A stretch of DNA of 56,094 nt from positions 1 to 56,094 of the IMG/VR virus record IMGVR_UViG_3300027607_000106; one strand, 5' to 3'. This DNA comes from a virus. Made by a program: the position numbers and the translations under genes. Under the pieces are notes generated by a model. That model saw nothing but the letters and a program-made list of their open reading frames with translations. It had not been told where the DNA came from and made no database searches. This document shows positions 41,259-47,990 of this stretch, piece after piece (within the stretch, counting starts at the first letter, position 1; each line of letters starts with the position of its first letter).

Positions 41259-41555
41259 CTACTTGTATCGTGATGCGCGCCGGCGGCGATCGACGCTATG
41301 GCGGTACTTTTCTGGCCGCTCTTCGCTCACCTTGTTCATTGCCGCGGCTCTTCGAGCGCGCTTCTTGTCGCCTCTCGTCCGGCCCTGGGCATCGGTGGCA
41401 ACCGACTTCTTCGGCTGTCGAAACCCCGCCGGGTTCAGAGACGCGAAGAAGTTCAACCGCCGCTCGTTCGCAGCCTCATCGCCCAGGCGGTTGCCGAGCG
41501 TGTGTTCGCTCGCCTGTTCGCGGGCGACATGTTCGGAAAAGATGCGCTTCAACAC
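41259..41555 (-). CDS. Small very basic protein
   Basis: The GTG at 41555 is supported by AGGAGG 9 bases upstream. The 98-residue product is rich in Arg and Lys (RTRGDKKRARRAAAMNKVSEERPEKYRHSVDRRRRASRYK) and probably binds nucleic acid. It follows the CII-like gene by 18 bases and precedes the coiled-coil protein. No family is recognised. The alternative that it is a shadow frame is reduced by the good ribosome site and the gap it fills. Confidence 0.55.
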   Translation of the reverse strand: MLKRIFSEHVAREQASEHTLGNRLGDEAANERRLNFFASLNPAGFRQPKKSVATDAQGRTRGDKKRARRAAAMNKVSEERPEKYRHSVDRRRRASRYK

Positions 41556-41573
41556 GGCCGCATGCCTCCTGTC

Positions 41574-42086
41574 CTACGGGTTGGCGTCGCGCGCTTCGAT
41601 CTCTGTGAACGCGTGATGGATCTCGCTCGCGATCGCGATCAGATCGCGGAACTCTTCCTTCAGCCTGAGCTCGCGGACTTCTTCGGGCGTGATCTTGCCG
41701 TCACGCGCGGCCGTGGCGAGCGCAGACAGCGCTTCACTGCTTTCCTTCGCCGTCGCGACAATGCGCTCGGTCCAAGCTGGGTCGCCAGTGCCCGCAGGCG
41801 CCATCGGCAACAGCACGTAGCCGGCCAGCGTCGCCAACTCGCGCGTCACGATCGGCGCGCCTGCATCGGCCTCGAGATCGGCGATCACATCGACGGGGAT
41901 GAAGTTCGGATCGTCAGCCTTGCCGTAGCGGCTCAGGCTCTGGAAGCTGGCACGGGTGACGGACGCCGCCGATTCCAGACCGCCCGATCGGGTGATCAGA
42001 CGCCGAACGGCAGCCTTCAATGTCAGATAAACAGAGGCGCCGTGCGGACGACCCAAGCAACCGGTTCCCGTCCCCTCGCCGCTCAT
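41574..42086 (-). CDS. Phage regulatory protein CII, CP76 family
   Basis: A 170-residue protein with the CP76-type pattern: LTLKAAVRRLITRSGGLESAASVTRASFQSLSRYGK, then PNFIPVDVIADLEADAGAPIVTRELATLAGYVLLP. A mixed helical C-terminus carries IVATAKESSEALSALATAARDGKITPEEVREL. Such proteins activate lysogeny promoters or early genes in the P2/CP76 group. GGGGAA lies 8 bases before ATG 42086. It is encoded after the tRNA and the structured stretch, in the early operon. Confidence 0.8.
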   Translation of the reverse strand: MSGEGTGTGCLGRPHGASVYLTLKAAVRRLITRSGGLESAASVTRASFQSLSRYGKADDPNFIPVDVIADLEADAGAPIVTRELATLAGYVLLPMAPAGTGDPAWTERIVATAKESSEALSALATAARDGKITPEEVRELRLKEEFRDLIAIASEIHHAFTEIEARDANP

Positions 42087-42169
42087 GAGAAATTCCCCGC
42101 GGCTTTCTCGGTGACATTGCCAATGCCGTCTGCCAGCTTGCCGTCATGGCCGAGGGCAGAGGAAAAGGG

Positions 42170-42374
42170 GCCGGGGGCCGCAGCCCCCGGCGAGTTGAGG
42201 GAGGAAACGTCCCAAGATATTGGGCAGGTCCGGGGCAAGGCCCGCCAGTCACAGGGTGTTGGTCCAGAGATGCATGGAGCCAACGAATGCCCGGAACCGC
42301 CGGGCCGGCTTTGCGCATTCGCGCAAAAGGGAAATCCCGGTCCGCCGTGGAGACCGGCGGCGACGGACCGGGAT
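42170..42374 (-). ncRNA. Highly structured non-coding stretch downstream of the tRNA
   Basis: Three perfect hairpins lie in 205 bases. GCCGGGGGC-CGCA-GCCCCCGGC is at 42170-42191. TTTGCGC-ATTC-GCGCAAA is at 42310-42327. ATCCCGGTCCG pairs with CGGACCGGGAT (42334-42344 with 42364-42374) around an inner hairpin. On the minus strand the first is followed by CCCTTTTCC, which looks like a weak terminator. The gap 42087-42408 has no gene. It could be tRNA 3' processing signals, a terminator or a small RNA. Confidence 0.45.
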
Positions 42375-42408
42375 GCGGCGCGGTCAGGCTCATGGTGCGC
42401 GCCGAAAC

Positions 42409-42484
42409 TGGTAGCGGGGGGCGGACTCGAACCGCCGACCTCCTGGTTATGAGCCAGGTGAGCTACCGTCTGCTCTACCCCGCG
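42409..42484 (-). tRNA. tRNA-Met(CAT), initiator-like, CCA encoded
   Basis: A complete 76-base cloverleaf with anticodon loop CTCATAA. Initiator traits are the C1-U72 mismatch at the acceptor end and A11-U24 in the D stem. The anticodon stem CCTGG/CCAGG has two of the three G-C pairs typical of initiators. The T arm GGCGG-TTCGAGT-CCGCC and the 3' CCA are present. It lies in the early operon between small genes. A plain elongator tRNA-Met is less likely, given C1-U72 and A11-U24. Confidence 0.93.
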
Positions 42485-42660
42485 AGAAATGGCGGACGGG
42501 GATGCTGTCGCACCAGCAAACCCCGCTTGTTCCGGAAATTGGCCGCAAAGATGGGCGTCTTTCGACACAGCGGCGTTCGGCACTTCATCTCCGGCATTGG
42601 ACAACCCGCGGCCTGCTGGGCCGTTGAAAGGAGGCACCGCTGCAAACTTGACGGGCACCA

Positions 42661-42867
42661 TCACACCAGCCCCCGATCGATCGCGAGCCATTCGGGCATG
42701 GTGATGACGGCGCAATCCCCCGCATCGATCGAAACGTCGATCTGCGATAGTGGAAGCCAAACCGCGCTGTCCGCATCGCCGTCATCCGAAACGAAGATCG
42801 CCCGATCGCACCGGTCGTGGACCAGCACATGGACATCAACCAGTTCGGACTGGCCGGCCTCGCTCAT
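42661..42867 (-). CDS. Small conserved phage protein
   Basis: A 68-residue acidic protein (MSEAGQSELVDVHVLVHDR...DSAVWLPLSQID...VITMPEWLAIDRGLV). The VWLPLSQ and ITMPEWLA motifs recur in small proteins of alphaproteobacterial prophages, whose role is unknown. It starts by ATGA overlap with the YdaS/Cro-like gene and lies before the tRNA. Confidence 0.72.
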   Translation of the reverse strand: MSEAGQSELVDVHVLVHDRCDRAIFVSDDGDADSAVWLPLSQIDVSIDAGDCAVITMPEWLAIDRGLV

Positions 42868-43136
42868 TCCGCCGCCTCGACCGGTTGCGCGGGCGCGGCC
42901 TGTTGACCGTCGCCCGCGCCGGGTGCCGCCTGCGGGGCTGGATAGATATCGGGGCGGAGCTCGTGACGCGGCACGCCCGTGGCGGCTTCAATCGAGAGGA
43001 CGAACTGGGCCGAAACTCCCTTCTTCGACCTCGATAGCCAATACCAAACTTGAGATTGGGTGGTGCCGATCAACGTAGCGAGCGGCTTTTGACCGCCTGC
43101 CACTTCCACTGCTTTTTCGAGGGCCGAGATGCTCAT
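42864..43136 (-). CDS. YdaS/Cro-like transcriptional regulator
   Basis: A 90-residue protein with a helix-turn-helix of the YdaS/Cro type (LEKAVEVAGGQKPLATLIGTTQSQVWYWLSRSKKGVSA, then AATGVPRHELRPDIYP) and a disordered Ala/Pro-rich C-terminus. It is the first gene of the leftward early operon and is transcribed away from the S24 repressor gene, the Cro position. It should repress the repressor promoter and tune early transcription. The leader overlaps the operator sites. Confidence 0.88.
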   Translation of the reverse strand: MSISALEKAVEVAGGQKPLATLIGTTQSQVWYWLSRSKKGVSAQFVLSIEAATGVPRHELRPDIYPAPQAAPGAGDGQQAAPAQPVEAAE

Positions 43137-43148
43137 ATGAAGAAAATC

Positions 43149-43213
43149 ACTAATTTTTTGGTATTAGTCAACCAAAAAATCTGTACCTGCGGCGATACCT
43201 AATTATTGGTACT
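43149..43213. promoter_or_regulatory. Divergent early promoter/operator region
   Basis: Arms ATTTTTTGGT (43153-43162) and ACCAAAAAAT (43171-43180) form a perfect 10-bp inverted repeat. A further site with core TACCAATAATTAG (minus strand) lies at 43198-43213, by the repressor start. Between the arms, TTGACT (minus, 43171-43166) is a -35 for leftward transcription. The WACCAA core recurs at 45205 and 45228, so these are probable repressor/Cro operators. Confidence 0.7.
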
Positions 43214-43222
43214 GTCCATCGC

Positions 43223-44011
43223 ATGTCGGTTTTGGGCAAAAGAATCGCAGATCGGCTGATCGATCTTGGTCATGGGAAGGGCGGTCAAACTTGGCTGGCC
43301 AATCAAGTCGGCATGCGGCAACAAGGGATCCAGGCAATAATCGCAGGTCGGTCCGAGCGGCCTCGAAAGCTCCGGGAAATAGCCGCAGCGCTTGACACCA
43401 CTCAGGATTATCTCCTTGGCGACACGGATGACCCAGCGCTTCCTCACGAACGAACCCATGGCCCCAATCCGGAGGACGAAACGGCCGGGTTCCGAGAGCC
43501 CGATAGCGACTTTGGCTACGATGCTTACAAACGAGAATCCTATCAGCCGAAAATACCTGGCGCCCTCCCCGAGCTGGACGCGGTACCCGGAGCTGGTGAG
43601 GACGCGGTAGGCGATTTCGTCGCCATACAGGTTGGAGGCGAAACCGGGATCGGTCACGCGGTCACGGCCGAATGGTACTTTCCGCCCGAATACCTTCGGA
43701 GCGAGGCCAAGGTCGCGCCGAACCACACGATCGTGATGCCAGTCGTCGGCGACAGCATGATCCCGACCTATCAGCCAGGCGACCGGGTGCTCGTCGATCT
43801 AACGCAGAACGAATTGGTCGCGGACTCCACCGTCTACGTCATCTCCGATGGCCAAAGCCCGCCGCAGATCAACCGGTTGACCCGTATCCTTTTCAGCGAC
43901 CCGCCGGAAGTGGACATCATTTCGGACAACGTCGATCAGGCGAAACAGCGCGTTGAGCTTGATCGGTTGGTGATCATCGGCCGCGTGTGCGGCCTGGTGG
44001 CGAGACGGTGA
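43223..44011 (+). CDS. C2/CI-type prophage repressor with S24 domain lacking the usual lysine
   Basis: A 262-residue protein. Residues 1-66 are a helix-turn-helix (ADRLIDLGHGKGGQTWLANQVGMRQQGIQAIIAG), and residues 130-260 are a LexA-like S24 domain with PVVGDSMIPTYQPGDRVLVD (Ser178). The catalytic lysine expected in the V-K-R position is replaced (QINRLTR, Asn217), so RecA-stimulated self-cleavage may be lost. It should hold the early promoters shut in the lysogen. It is read divergently from the YdaS/Cro-like gene. Confidence 0.93.
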   Translation: MSVLGKRIADRLIDLGHGKGGQTWLANQVGMRQQGIQAIIAGRSERPRKLREIAAALDTTQDYLLGDTDDPALPHERTHGPNPEDETAGFREPDSDFGYDAYKRESYQPKIPGALPELDAVPGAGEDAVGDFVAIQVGGETGIGHAVTAEWYFPPEYLRSEAKVAPNHTIVMPVVGDSMIPTYQPGDRVLVDLTQNELVADSTVYVISDGQSPPQINRLTRILFSDPPEVDIISDNVDQAKQRVELDRLVIIGRVCGLVARR

Positions 44012-44054
44012 AATCGCCTGTCGCCATTTGATTGTTTCTATAAGCGAGCTTGCT

Positions 44055-44360
44055 ATGCCGGAAAGCAACACAGATGCTAAACGGAAACTGACAAAGCTGA
44101 CAGAAAATCAGCTTAACGCGTTTTTTGCTGCAAAAGCCCCACTTAAGAACTGCCCTTCATGCGGCGAGTTTAAATACACAATTCAGACAGAATGGAAAGA
44201 TGGGCAAACACCAGGAATATTCTTATACGATCCAGTGCTTGGCATGGTCAACTCTTCGATGTTTCCTGTAGTACTATTGATGTGCAATAACTGCGGTTAC
44301 ATCAGGAGTTATTCTCGATTTCTAATAGAGGATTGGGTTCGAGAAAACGATGTCAAATAA
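44055..44360 (+). CDS. AT-rich zinc-ribbon protein (cargo gene)
   Basis: A 101-residue protein starting MPESNTDAKRKL, with two CxxC knuckles (CPSCGEF and CNNCGYI) separated by about 50 residues, probably one zinc ribbon. It lies just after the repressor, is AT-rich, and overlaps the next gene by 11 bases, so the two are co-expressed from the lysogen. I recognise no named family. A role in lysogenic conversion or exclusion is inferred. Confidence 0.7.
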   Translation: MPESNTDAKRKLTKLTENQLNAFFAAKAPLKNCPSCGEFKYTIQTEWKDGQTPGIFLYDPVLGMVNSSMFPVVLLMCNNCGYIRSYSRFLIEDWVRENDVK

Positions 44361-44679
44361 CCCCACAGTTTCTAGTGATTTGGAGGCAATCTCTCTGCAC
44401 CCAAAGCTAGAAAACAGAATTTATGACGCAATAGACGCCGCCGCTGCGGCACACTTGAATCGATCTAGCGGCGACGGTACATCTGGAGGCATGGAAGCGC
44501 GTGTTGCTCGTTTGGAATCCGATGTAGCGCACATCCGAACCGATATAACGGATGTAAAGGCAGACTTGCGCGATCTGAGGAAAGATGGCCAGCGCGATTT
44601 TCGCATCCTGTTCGGCGCAGTAATTGTTGCAACGCTCGGTTTGGCCGGGCTTATGGCACGTGGCTTCGGCTGGATTTAA
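44350..44679 (+). CDS. Coiled-coil membrane protein, XhlA-like
   Basis: A 109-residue protein with a heptad-rich segment (MEARVARLESDVAHIRTDITDVKADLRDLRKDG) followed by a single C-terminal membrane helix (FRILFGAVIVATLGLAGLMARGF). The arrangement resembles XhlA-type phage proteins. It overlaps the zinc-ribbon gene and is followed by a terminator, so the two form a unit transcribed with or after the repressor. A superinfection-exclusion role is possible. Confidence 0.7.
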   Translation: MSNNPTVSSDLEAISLHPKLENRIYDAIDAAAAAHLNRSSGDGTSGGMEARVARLESDVAHIRTDITDVKADLRDLRKDGQRDFRILFGAVIVATLGLAGLMARGFGWI

Positions 44680-44706
44680 CCCCTGCCCCGTTTGCGGATT
44701 GCGAAG

Positions 44707-44728
44707 GCCCCGCTCCGGCGGGGCTTTT
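44707..44728 (+). terminator. Rho-independent terminator after the repressor-side operon
   Basis: GCCCCGC-TCCG-GCGGGGC-TTTT is a 7-bp GC stem with a short T tract, 28 bases after the XhlA-like stop. Confidence 0.82.
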
Positions 44729-44856
44729 CAATTCCCACGCCACAACGCCGGCGGCAAAGTCGACTTTCACTCTCAGATATGCCAAGCTACTGATCGGAAA
44801 AAAGAAAAGTCGGCTTGAAGTACGCATAGCCAACTTTTTCACATGTGAGGCTGTGC

Positions 44857-45165
44857 ATGAATTTGTCCGCGAACCTGGAGGCCGGATGCGGCGAGGAGAC
44901 AACGTCACGGGTGCCGTGGCTGGACCTCTCTCCATATCGTGTGAGAATTGATACTGGAGTTCTGGCACCGCGGCTCATGCGCGGCTCTATCGTCTTGGTG
45001 GATCCCCTCGCCGCAGTTCGGCCTGGCGATACTGTTTTTGCCGTAATCGGCAGCTGCGACGGCAATCTCGAAACCCATTTCTTCGAATGGTTCAATGGAG
45101 CGCTCGACGAGTTCGATATCGTTCGAGCGGTCCACAAGGTCGTCAGGGTGGAGCCGCCAGCCTGA
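44857..45165 (+). CDS. Headless S24/LexA-like protein, paralogue 2
   Basis: ATG 44857 has GAGG 6 bases upstream. The 102-residue product is related to the 28312-28620 protein: RGSIVLVDPLAAVRPGDTVFAVIG, HFFEWFNGALDEFDI and AVHKVVRVEPP match it nearly position by position. It too has no HTH and no GDSM serine, and here the Lys-Arg position reads ETH. Lying between the repressor unit and the rightward operon operator, it is well placed to modify repressor action. Confidence 0.75.
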   Translation: MNLSANLEAGCGEETTSRVPWLDLSPYRVRIDTGVLAPRLMRGSIVLVDPLAAVRPGDTVFAVIGSCDGNLETHFFEWFNGALDEFDIVRAVHKVVRVEPPA

Positions 45166-45204
45166 GAGCGCGGTGACCCGCCCTACAAATTCGTAAGCCA
45201 CTAA

Positions 45205-45248
45205 CTACCAATTTTTTTGTTGACTGACTACCAATTTATTTGTAGTTT
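45205..45248 (+). promoter_or_regulatory. Rightward early promoter with two operator repeats
   Basis: Two 16-bp direct repeats, CTACCAATTTTTTTGT (45205-45220) and CTACCAATTTATTTGT (45228-45243), flank TTGACT (45220-45225). A weak -10 (TAGTTT, 45243) follows at 17 bases. The layout mirrors the leftward promoter at 43149-43180, so both are probably shut by the same repressor. Confidence 0.68.
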
Positions 45249-45280
45249 CCGCCCATCGTCACTGATGATGGAGCCGCCCG

Positions 45281-45673
45281 ATGTCATCCCTTTCCGACCG
45301 GACCTTCTATTTCGTCCTCGCCCGCACCAATGGGCGGAACAGCGTGGAGTTTTCGCGCGAACTGGATGAGCCGACGGATCGCGCGGCGACGTTCGATCTG
45401 GTCAAGGAAATGGCCAATGACGGCTACGAGATCATCACCATTTCCGCCTTCAACCCGCATGAGGGCCACGCGCAGGACATCACCGAGGACTTTGCCCGCG
45501 AGTGGCTGGCCGAACTGACCGCCGAGGGTCACCGGTTCGATCTCGAGTTCCCGCCGTTCATCGAAAGCGCGATCGGCCTTGGCGATGCCGAGCAGATCCG
45601 CCGCGAGTGCGAAGCCAGCGCCGAGGAAGATCGCCGGGAGACGGCCCTCATGGTCGGAGGGGTCGCGGCATGA
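45281..45673 (+). CDS. First gene of the rightward operon, unknown function
   Basis: A 130-residue acidic protein (MSSLSDRTFYFVLARTNGRNSVEFSREL...). It begins just after the repeat-containing promoter, with GGAG 9 bases upstream. No domain is recognised; the mixed alpha/beta pattern and DITEDFAREWLAEL suggest a compact cytoplasmic protein. As the first early gene it may act against host functions. Confidence 0.7.
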   Translation: MSSLSDRTFYFVLARTNGRNSVEFSRELDEPTDRAATFDLVKEMANDGYEIITISAFNPHEGHAQDITEDFAREWLAELTAEGHRFDLEFPPFIESAIGLGDAEQIRRECEASAEEDRRETALMVGGVAA

Positions 45674-45903
45674 TGGCGACCCGAGACCGGAAAATCGCGT
45701 TCATCGAAGACGCCGGCTACGGCGCCCTGGAGAGGGCCGTTGTGTCCGCCCTGCGGCGCAATGGAGCCGATTGGCTGACCGATGAGCAGGTGTCCGAGTT
45801 GGCGTCGCGCGAGGTAGCAGACGCACGGTTCCGCCAGCACCTCAATATGCGCAACCGCGCGGCCACGGGCGCCAACGCGCCGGCTGATGGGGTGGCGGCA
45901 TGA
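45670..45903 (+). CDS. Small helical early protein
   Basis: ATG 45670 overlaps the previous stop as ATGA and gives 77 residues (MMATRDRKIAFIEDAGYGALERAVVSALRRNGADWLTDEQVSEL...). The last two thirds are helical and moderately basic. No family is recognised. The longer frame from 45502 runs inside the previous gene and is not used. Confidence 0.65.
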   Translation: MMATRDRKIAFIEDAGYGALERAVVSALRRNGADWLTDEQVSELASREVADARFRQHLNMRNRAATGANAPADGVAA

Positions 45904-46310
45904 GTTCTAAAGTTCCTCAAACGCTGCTCGACGAGTGGCAAGCCGTTCAACGGGCAATCGCCGACTTTCGAGCGGTTGCGCACGGAGAGCAGATGCTTTG
46001 CCCGCACACACATGCGGTTCAGTTCAACCCTAAGCAGGGAAGGTTCGCCGGCCTTTCGGAAGGCTATTCGCGCCGGTGTTGCATTGCCTGCGGTCTGACC
46101 GACACCGCGGAAGAGAGATGGAATCCCGACTCGTTCGATGAAACGTCGCCGCTTTGCGGTGCAGAGATCGTCGAGACCTTCGATCAGGGGTATCGGTTCA
46201 ACCACTTCACGCTGCCGAGCATCACAACCTACGAACCCGGTCACACTGACGCGCGCTATGACGCGTTGATAAGCGGCGCCACGGTACTAGGTCCGGACGG
46301 CACGTCATGA
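45900..46310 (+). CDS. Early protein with cysteine/histidine cluster
   Basis: A 136-residue protein with possible zinc ligands (MLCPHTHAV, RRCCIACGLTD, SPLCGAEIV). It overlaps both neighbours by ATGA. The C-terminal half is rich in aromatic residues (QGYRFNHFTLPSITTYEPG). I recognise no family. Confidence 0.65.
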   Translation: MSSKVPQTLLDEWQAVQRAIADFRAVAHGEQMLCPHTHAVQFNPKQGRFAGLSEGYSRRCCIACGLTDTAEERWNPDSFDETSPLCGAEIVETFDQGYRFNHFTLPSITTYEPGHTDARYDALISGATVLGPDGTS

Positions 46311-46558
46311 ACGCCCCGGTCCGAAACGAGACGCAGGCCTTCGCCGCGTTCCAGACCGCCGTGGCCGACTTCCAGCGCAATCCGACCATGGAGATGCGCG
46401 AGACCGTGCTGACCTGTCAGCGCGCCTATCTGGAAGCCGCGGGCGAGGCCCCGGAGGAAATCGAGAGGCTGGTCTCCAAGCAGCAGCGCAAGACGCTCGC
46501 GTTCATCGATAAGCACGGTACCCGGACGAACGGGCGGGATCGGAGGGCGGCGGGATGA
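46307..46558 (+). CDS. Small helical early protein
   Basis: An 83-residue protein of mostly helical character (FQTAVADFQRNPTMEMRETVLTCQRAYLEAAGEAPEEIERL), with a basic C-terminus. It is coupled by ATGA to both neighbours. No family is recognised. Confidence 0.62.
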   Translation: MNAPVRNETQAFAAFQTAVADFQRNPTMEMRETVLTCQRAYLEAAGEAPEEIERLVSKQQRKTLAFIDKHGTRTNGRDRRAAG

Positions 46559-47496
46559 GCGCGCCGGTCTGCCCGCACTGCGGAAACGCAGCGATCCTGA
46601 CCGACGGCAAGGAGGTACATCCGCACCGTTCCGACCTCTGGGCGAAGCGGTTTTGGGTTTGCCACCCGTGCGACGCCCGCGTCGGCTGCCATCCTGGCAC
46701 GACAACGGCCCTTGGGACGCCGGCGAATGCCGAACTCCGACAGGCCCGAATGAAGCTGCATAAGCAGATGGTCGATCCGCTTTGGAAGACCGCAGACCAG
46801 TGTGGCCTCTACCGGACCAACACCCGGAGGGAACGGCGTCGCGTCAAGCGCCTCGCCCGCACCCGCGTCTACGAGTTCCTGGCCGACCGCATGGGCCTGA
46901 CCACGGACGAAACGCATGTCGGCATGTTCGATCTCGAGCAATGCCGCGCCGCGTGGGTCGCGCTCAGAGGCGTGACCTATCCCGAAATTCGAGCATGGGC
47001 GAAAGCCCGCGAGGCGGAAGGAGAAGCCGCATGTACGACGTCTACGCATGGTGGCGGAGCGCCATCGATGGAAAGCCCGGTCCGATCCACGATGGAGATC
47101 CGCAATGCGGTTTCTACCGTCGACGGACACGCAAGAACGGACCATTCGTCGGCGTCGCGATCTATCCCGATCCGGCGACCGGCGAGATCGTGGGCGTATG
47201 CGACCGGGCGCTCGTCGATGGTGATGAGCTTGATCGCCTCTGGCTCTGGGTGGCGAAGAATCCGGTCACGGAAGATGCCTATCGGGATTGGGAGAAGAAC
47301 GGCATCTGGCCGGATGATCACCCCACGATCGAGCACCCCGAGCCCGGCCACAACCAACCGCCGGCCGACAACGAGATCGAGGCGCTTCGCGATCAGATCG
47401 CGAGTGCCAAAGCCGGCGCGGGCGAATTCGCTGAGATCAAAGACGACAAGACCGCAAGCAAGGCGCAGGCGTTCCGCGCGCGGCTCAATGAACTGA
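46555..47496 (+). CDS. DUF3268-like zinc protein, reading 465 bases into the next gene
   Basis: The first 159 codons match the DUF3268 type: CPHCGNAA, then FWVCHPCDARVGCHPGTTTALGTPAN and LARTRVYEFLADRMGLT. The zinc site is formed by the CxxC pairs. At 47031 the next gene starts, but the junction is ATGT rather than ATGA, so this frame has lost its expected stop and continues 155 codons with Ser/Arg-rich, low-quality sequence that is simply the other frame of the next gene. The functional part is 46555 to about 47031. Confidence 0.72.
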   Translation: MSAPVCPHCGNAAILTDGKEVHPHRSDLWAKRFWVCHPCDARVGCHPGTTTALGTPANAELRQARMKLHKQMVDPLWKTADQCGLYRTNTRRERRRVKRLARTRVYEFLADRMGLTTDETHVGMFDLEQCRAAWVALRGVTYPEIRAWAKAREAEGEAACTTSTHGGGAPSMESPVRSTMEIRNAVSTVDGHARTDHSSASRSIPIRRPARSWAYATGRSSMVMSLIASGSGWRRIRSRKMPIGIGRRTASGRMITPRSSTPSPATTNRRPTTRSRRFAIRSRVPKPARANSLRSKTTRPQARRRRSARGSMN

Positions 47497-47990
47497 GCAA
47501 GCAAGCCGACAAGAAGCGCGACGAGCTCAAGCGCCCGCACCTTGAGGCCGGCCGGGCGATCGACAAGGAATGGATGCCGCTCGTCAAGGATGCCAAGGCC
47601 GCCGCCGATCAGATCCGCAAGGCACTGAGCGCCCACGAGACCCGCAAGGCCCGCGCCGCCGAGGAAGCCCGGCGGAAGGCCGAGGAGGAGCAACGCAGGC
47701 GCGAAGCCGAAGCTGCGAAGGCCGCGGCGGCCGGCATGCCCGCTCCGGCACCTGAACCGACGCCGCAGCCCGAGCCCGCCCCGACGGCCCAGATCAAGGG
47801 CGCCTATGGCAAGGCAGCATCGGTCCGGGAAGTTCTCATCGCTGAAGTGGTCGATCAAGACGCAGCCTATCAGGCAATGCGGACGCATCCGGAATTGGTC
47901 GATCTGATCAGGAAGCTGGCTCAGCGCGCCGTGAACGCGGGACATGAAATCGCCGGCGTCAAGGTCGTCAAAGAAAGGCGCGTGGCATGA
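47031..47990 (+). CDS. Coiled-coil protein upstream of RecT
   Basis: ATG 47031 (MYDVYAWWRSAIDGKPGPIHDG) gives 319 residues. Residues 1-95 are a compact domain (YRRRTRKNGPFVGVAIYPDPATGEIVG). Residues 120-240 are a Lys/Glu/Ala coiled coil, followed by a Pro/Ala linker. The C-terminal 70 residues (SVREVLIAEVVDQDAAYQAM, LAQRAVNAGHEIAGVKVVKERRVA) resemble a tail domain seen next to phage RecT genes. It overlaps recT by ATGA and may be a RecT partner. It is not a recognisable exonuclease. Confidence 0.7.
   Translation: MYDVYAWWRSAIDGKPGPIHDGDPQCGFYRRRTRKNGPFVGVAIYPDPATGEIVGVCDRALVDGDELDRLWLWVAKNPVTEDAYRDWEKNGIWPDDHPTIEHPEPGHNQPPADNEIEALRDQIASAKAGAGEFAEIKDDKTASKAQAFRARLNELSKQADKKRDELKRPHLEAGRAIDKEWMPLVKDAKAAADQIRKALSAHETRKARAAEEARRKAEEEQRRREAEAAKAAAAGMPAPAPEPTPQPEPAPTAQIKGAYGKAASVREVLIAEVVDQDAAYQAMRTHPELVDLIRKLAQRAVNAGHEIAGVKVVKERRVA

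Noticed and set aside
42409-42484. tRNA gene as the integration site
   Set aside because: The tRNA lies within the early operon, over 12 kb from the integrase, with all of the phage genes around it, so it is cargo rather than an attachment site.
42083-42760. Long minus-strand frame of 225 codons
   Set aside because: It runs through the tRNA and the structured gap; the segment VAHLAHNQEVGGSSPP is the typical false translation of a tRNA gene.
42146-43078. Plus-strand frame of 310 codons
   Set aside because: It crosses the tRNA and two well-supported minus-strand genes, and its composition is that of an antisense frame.
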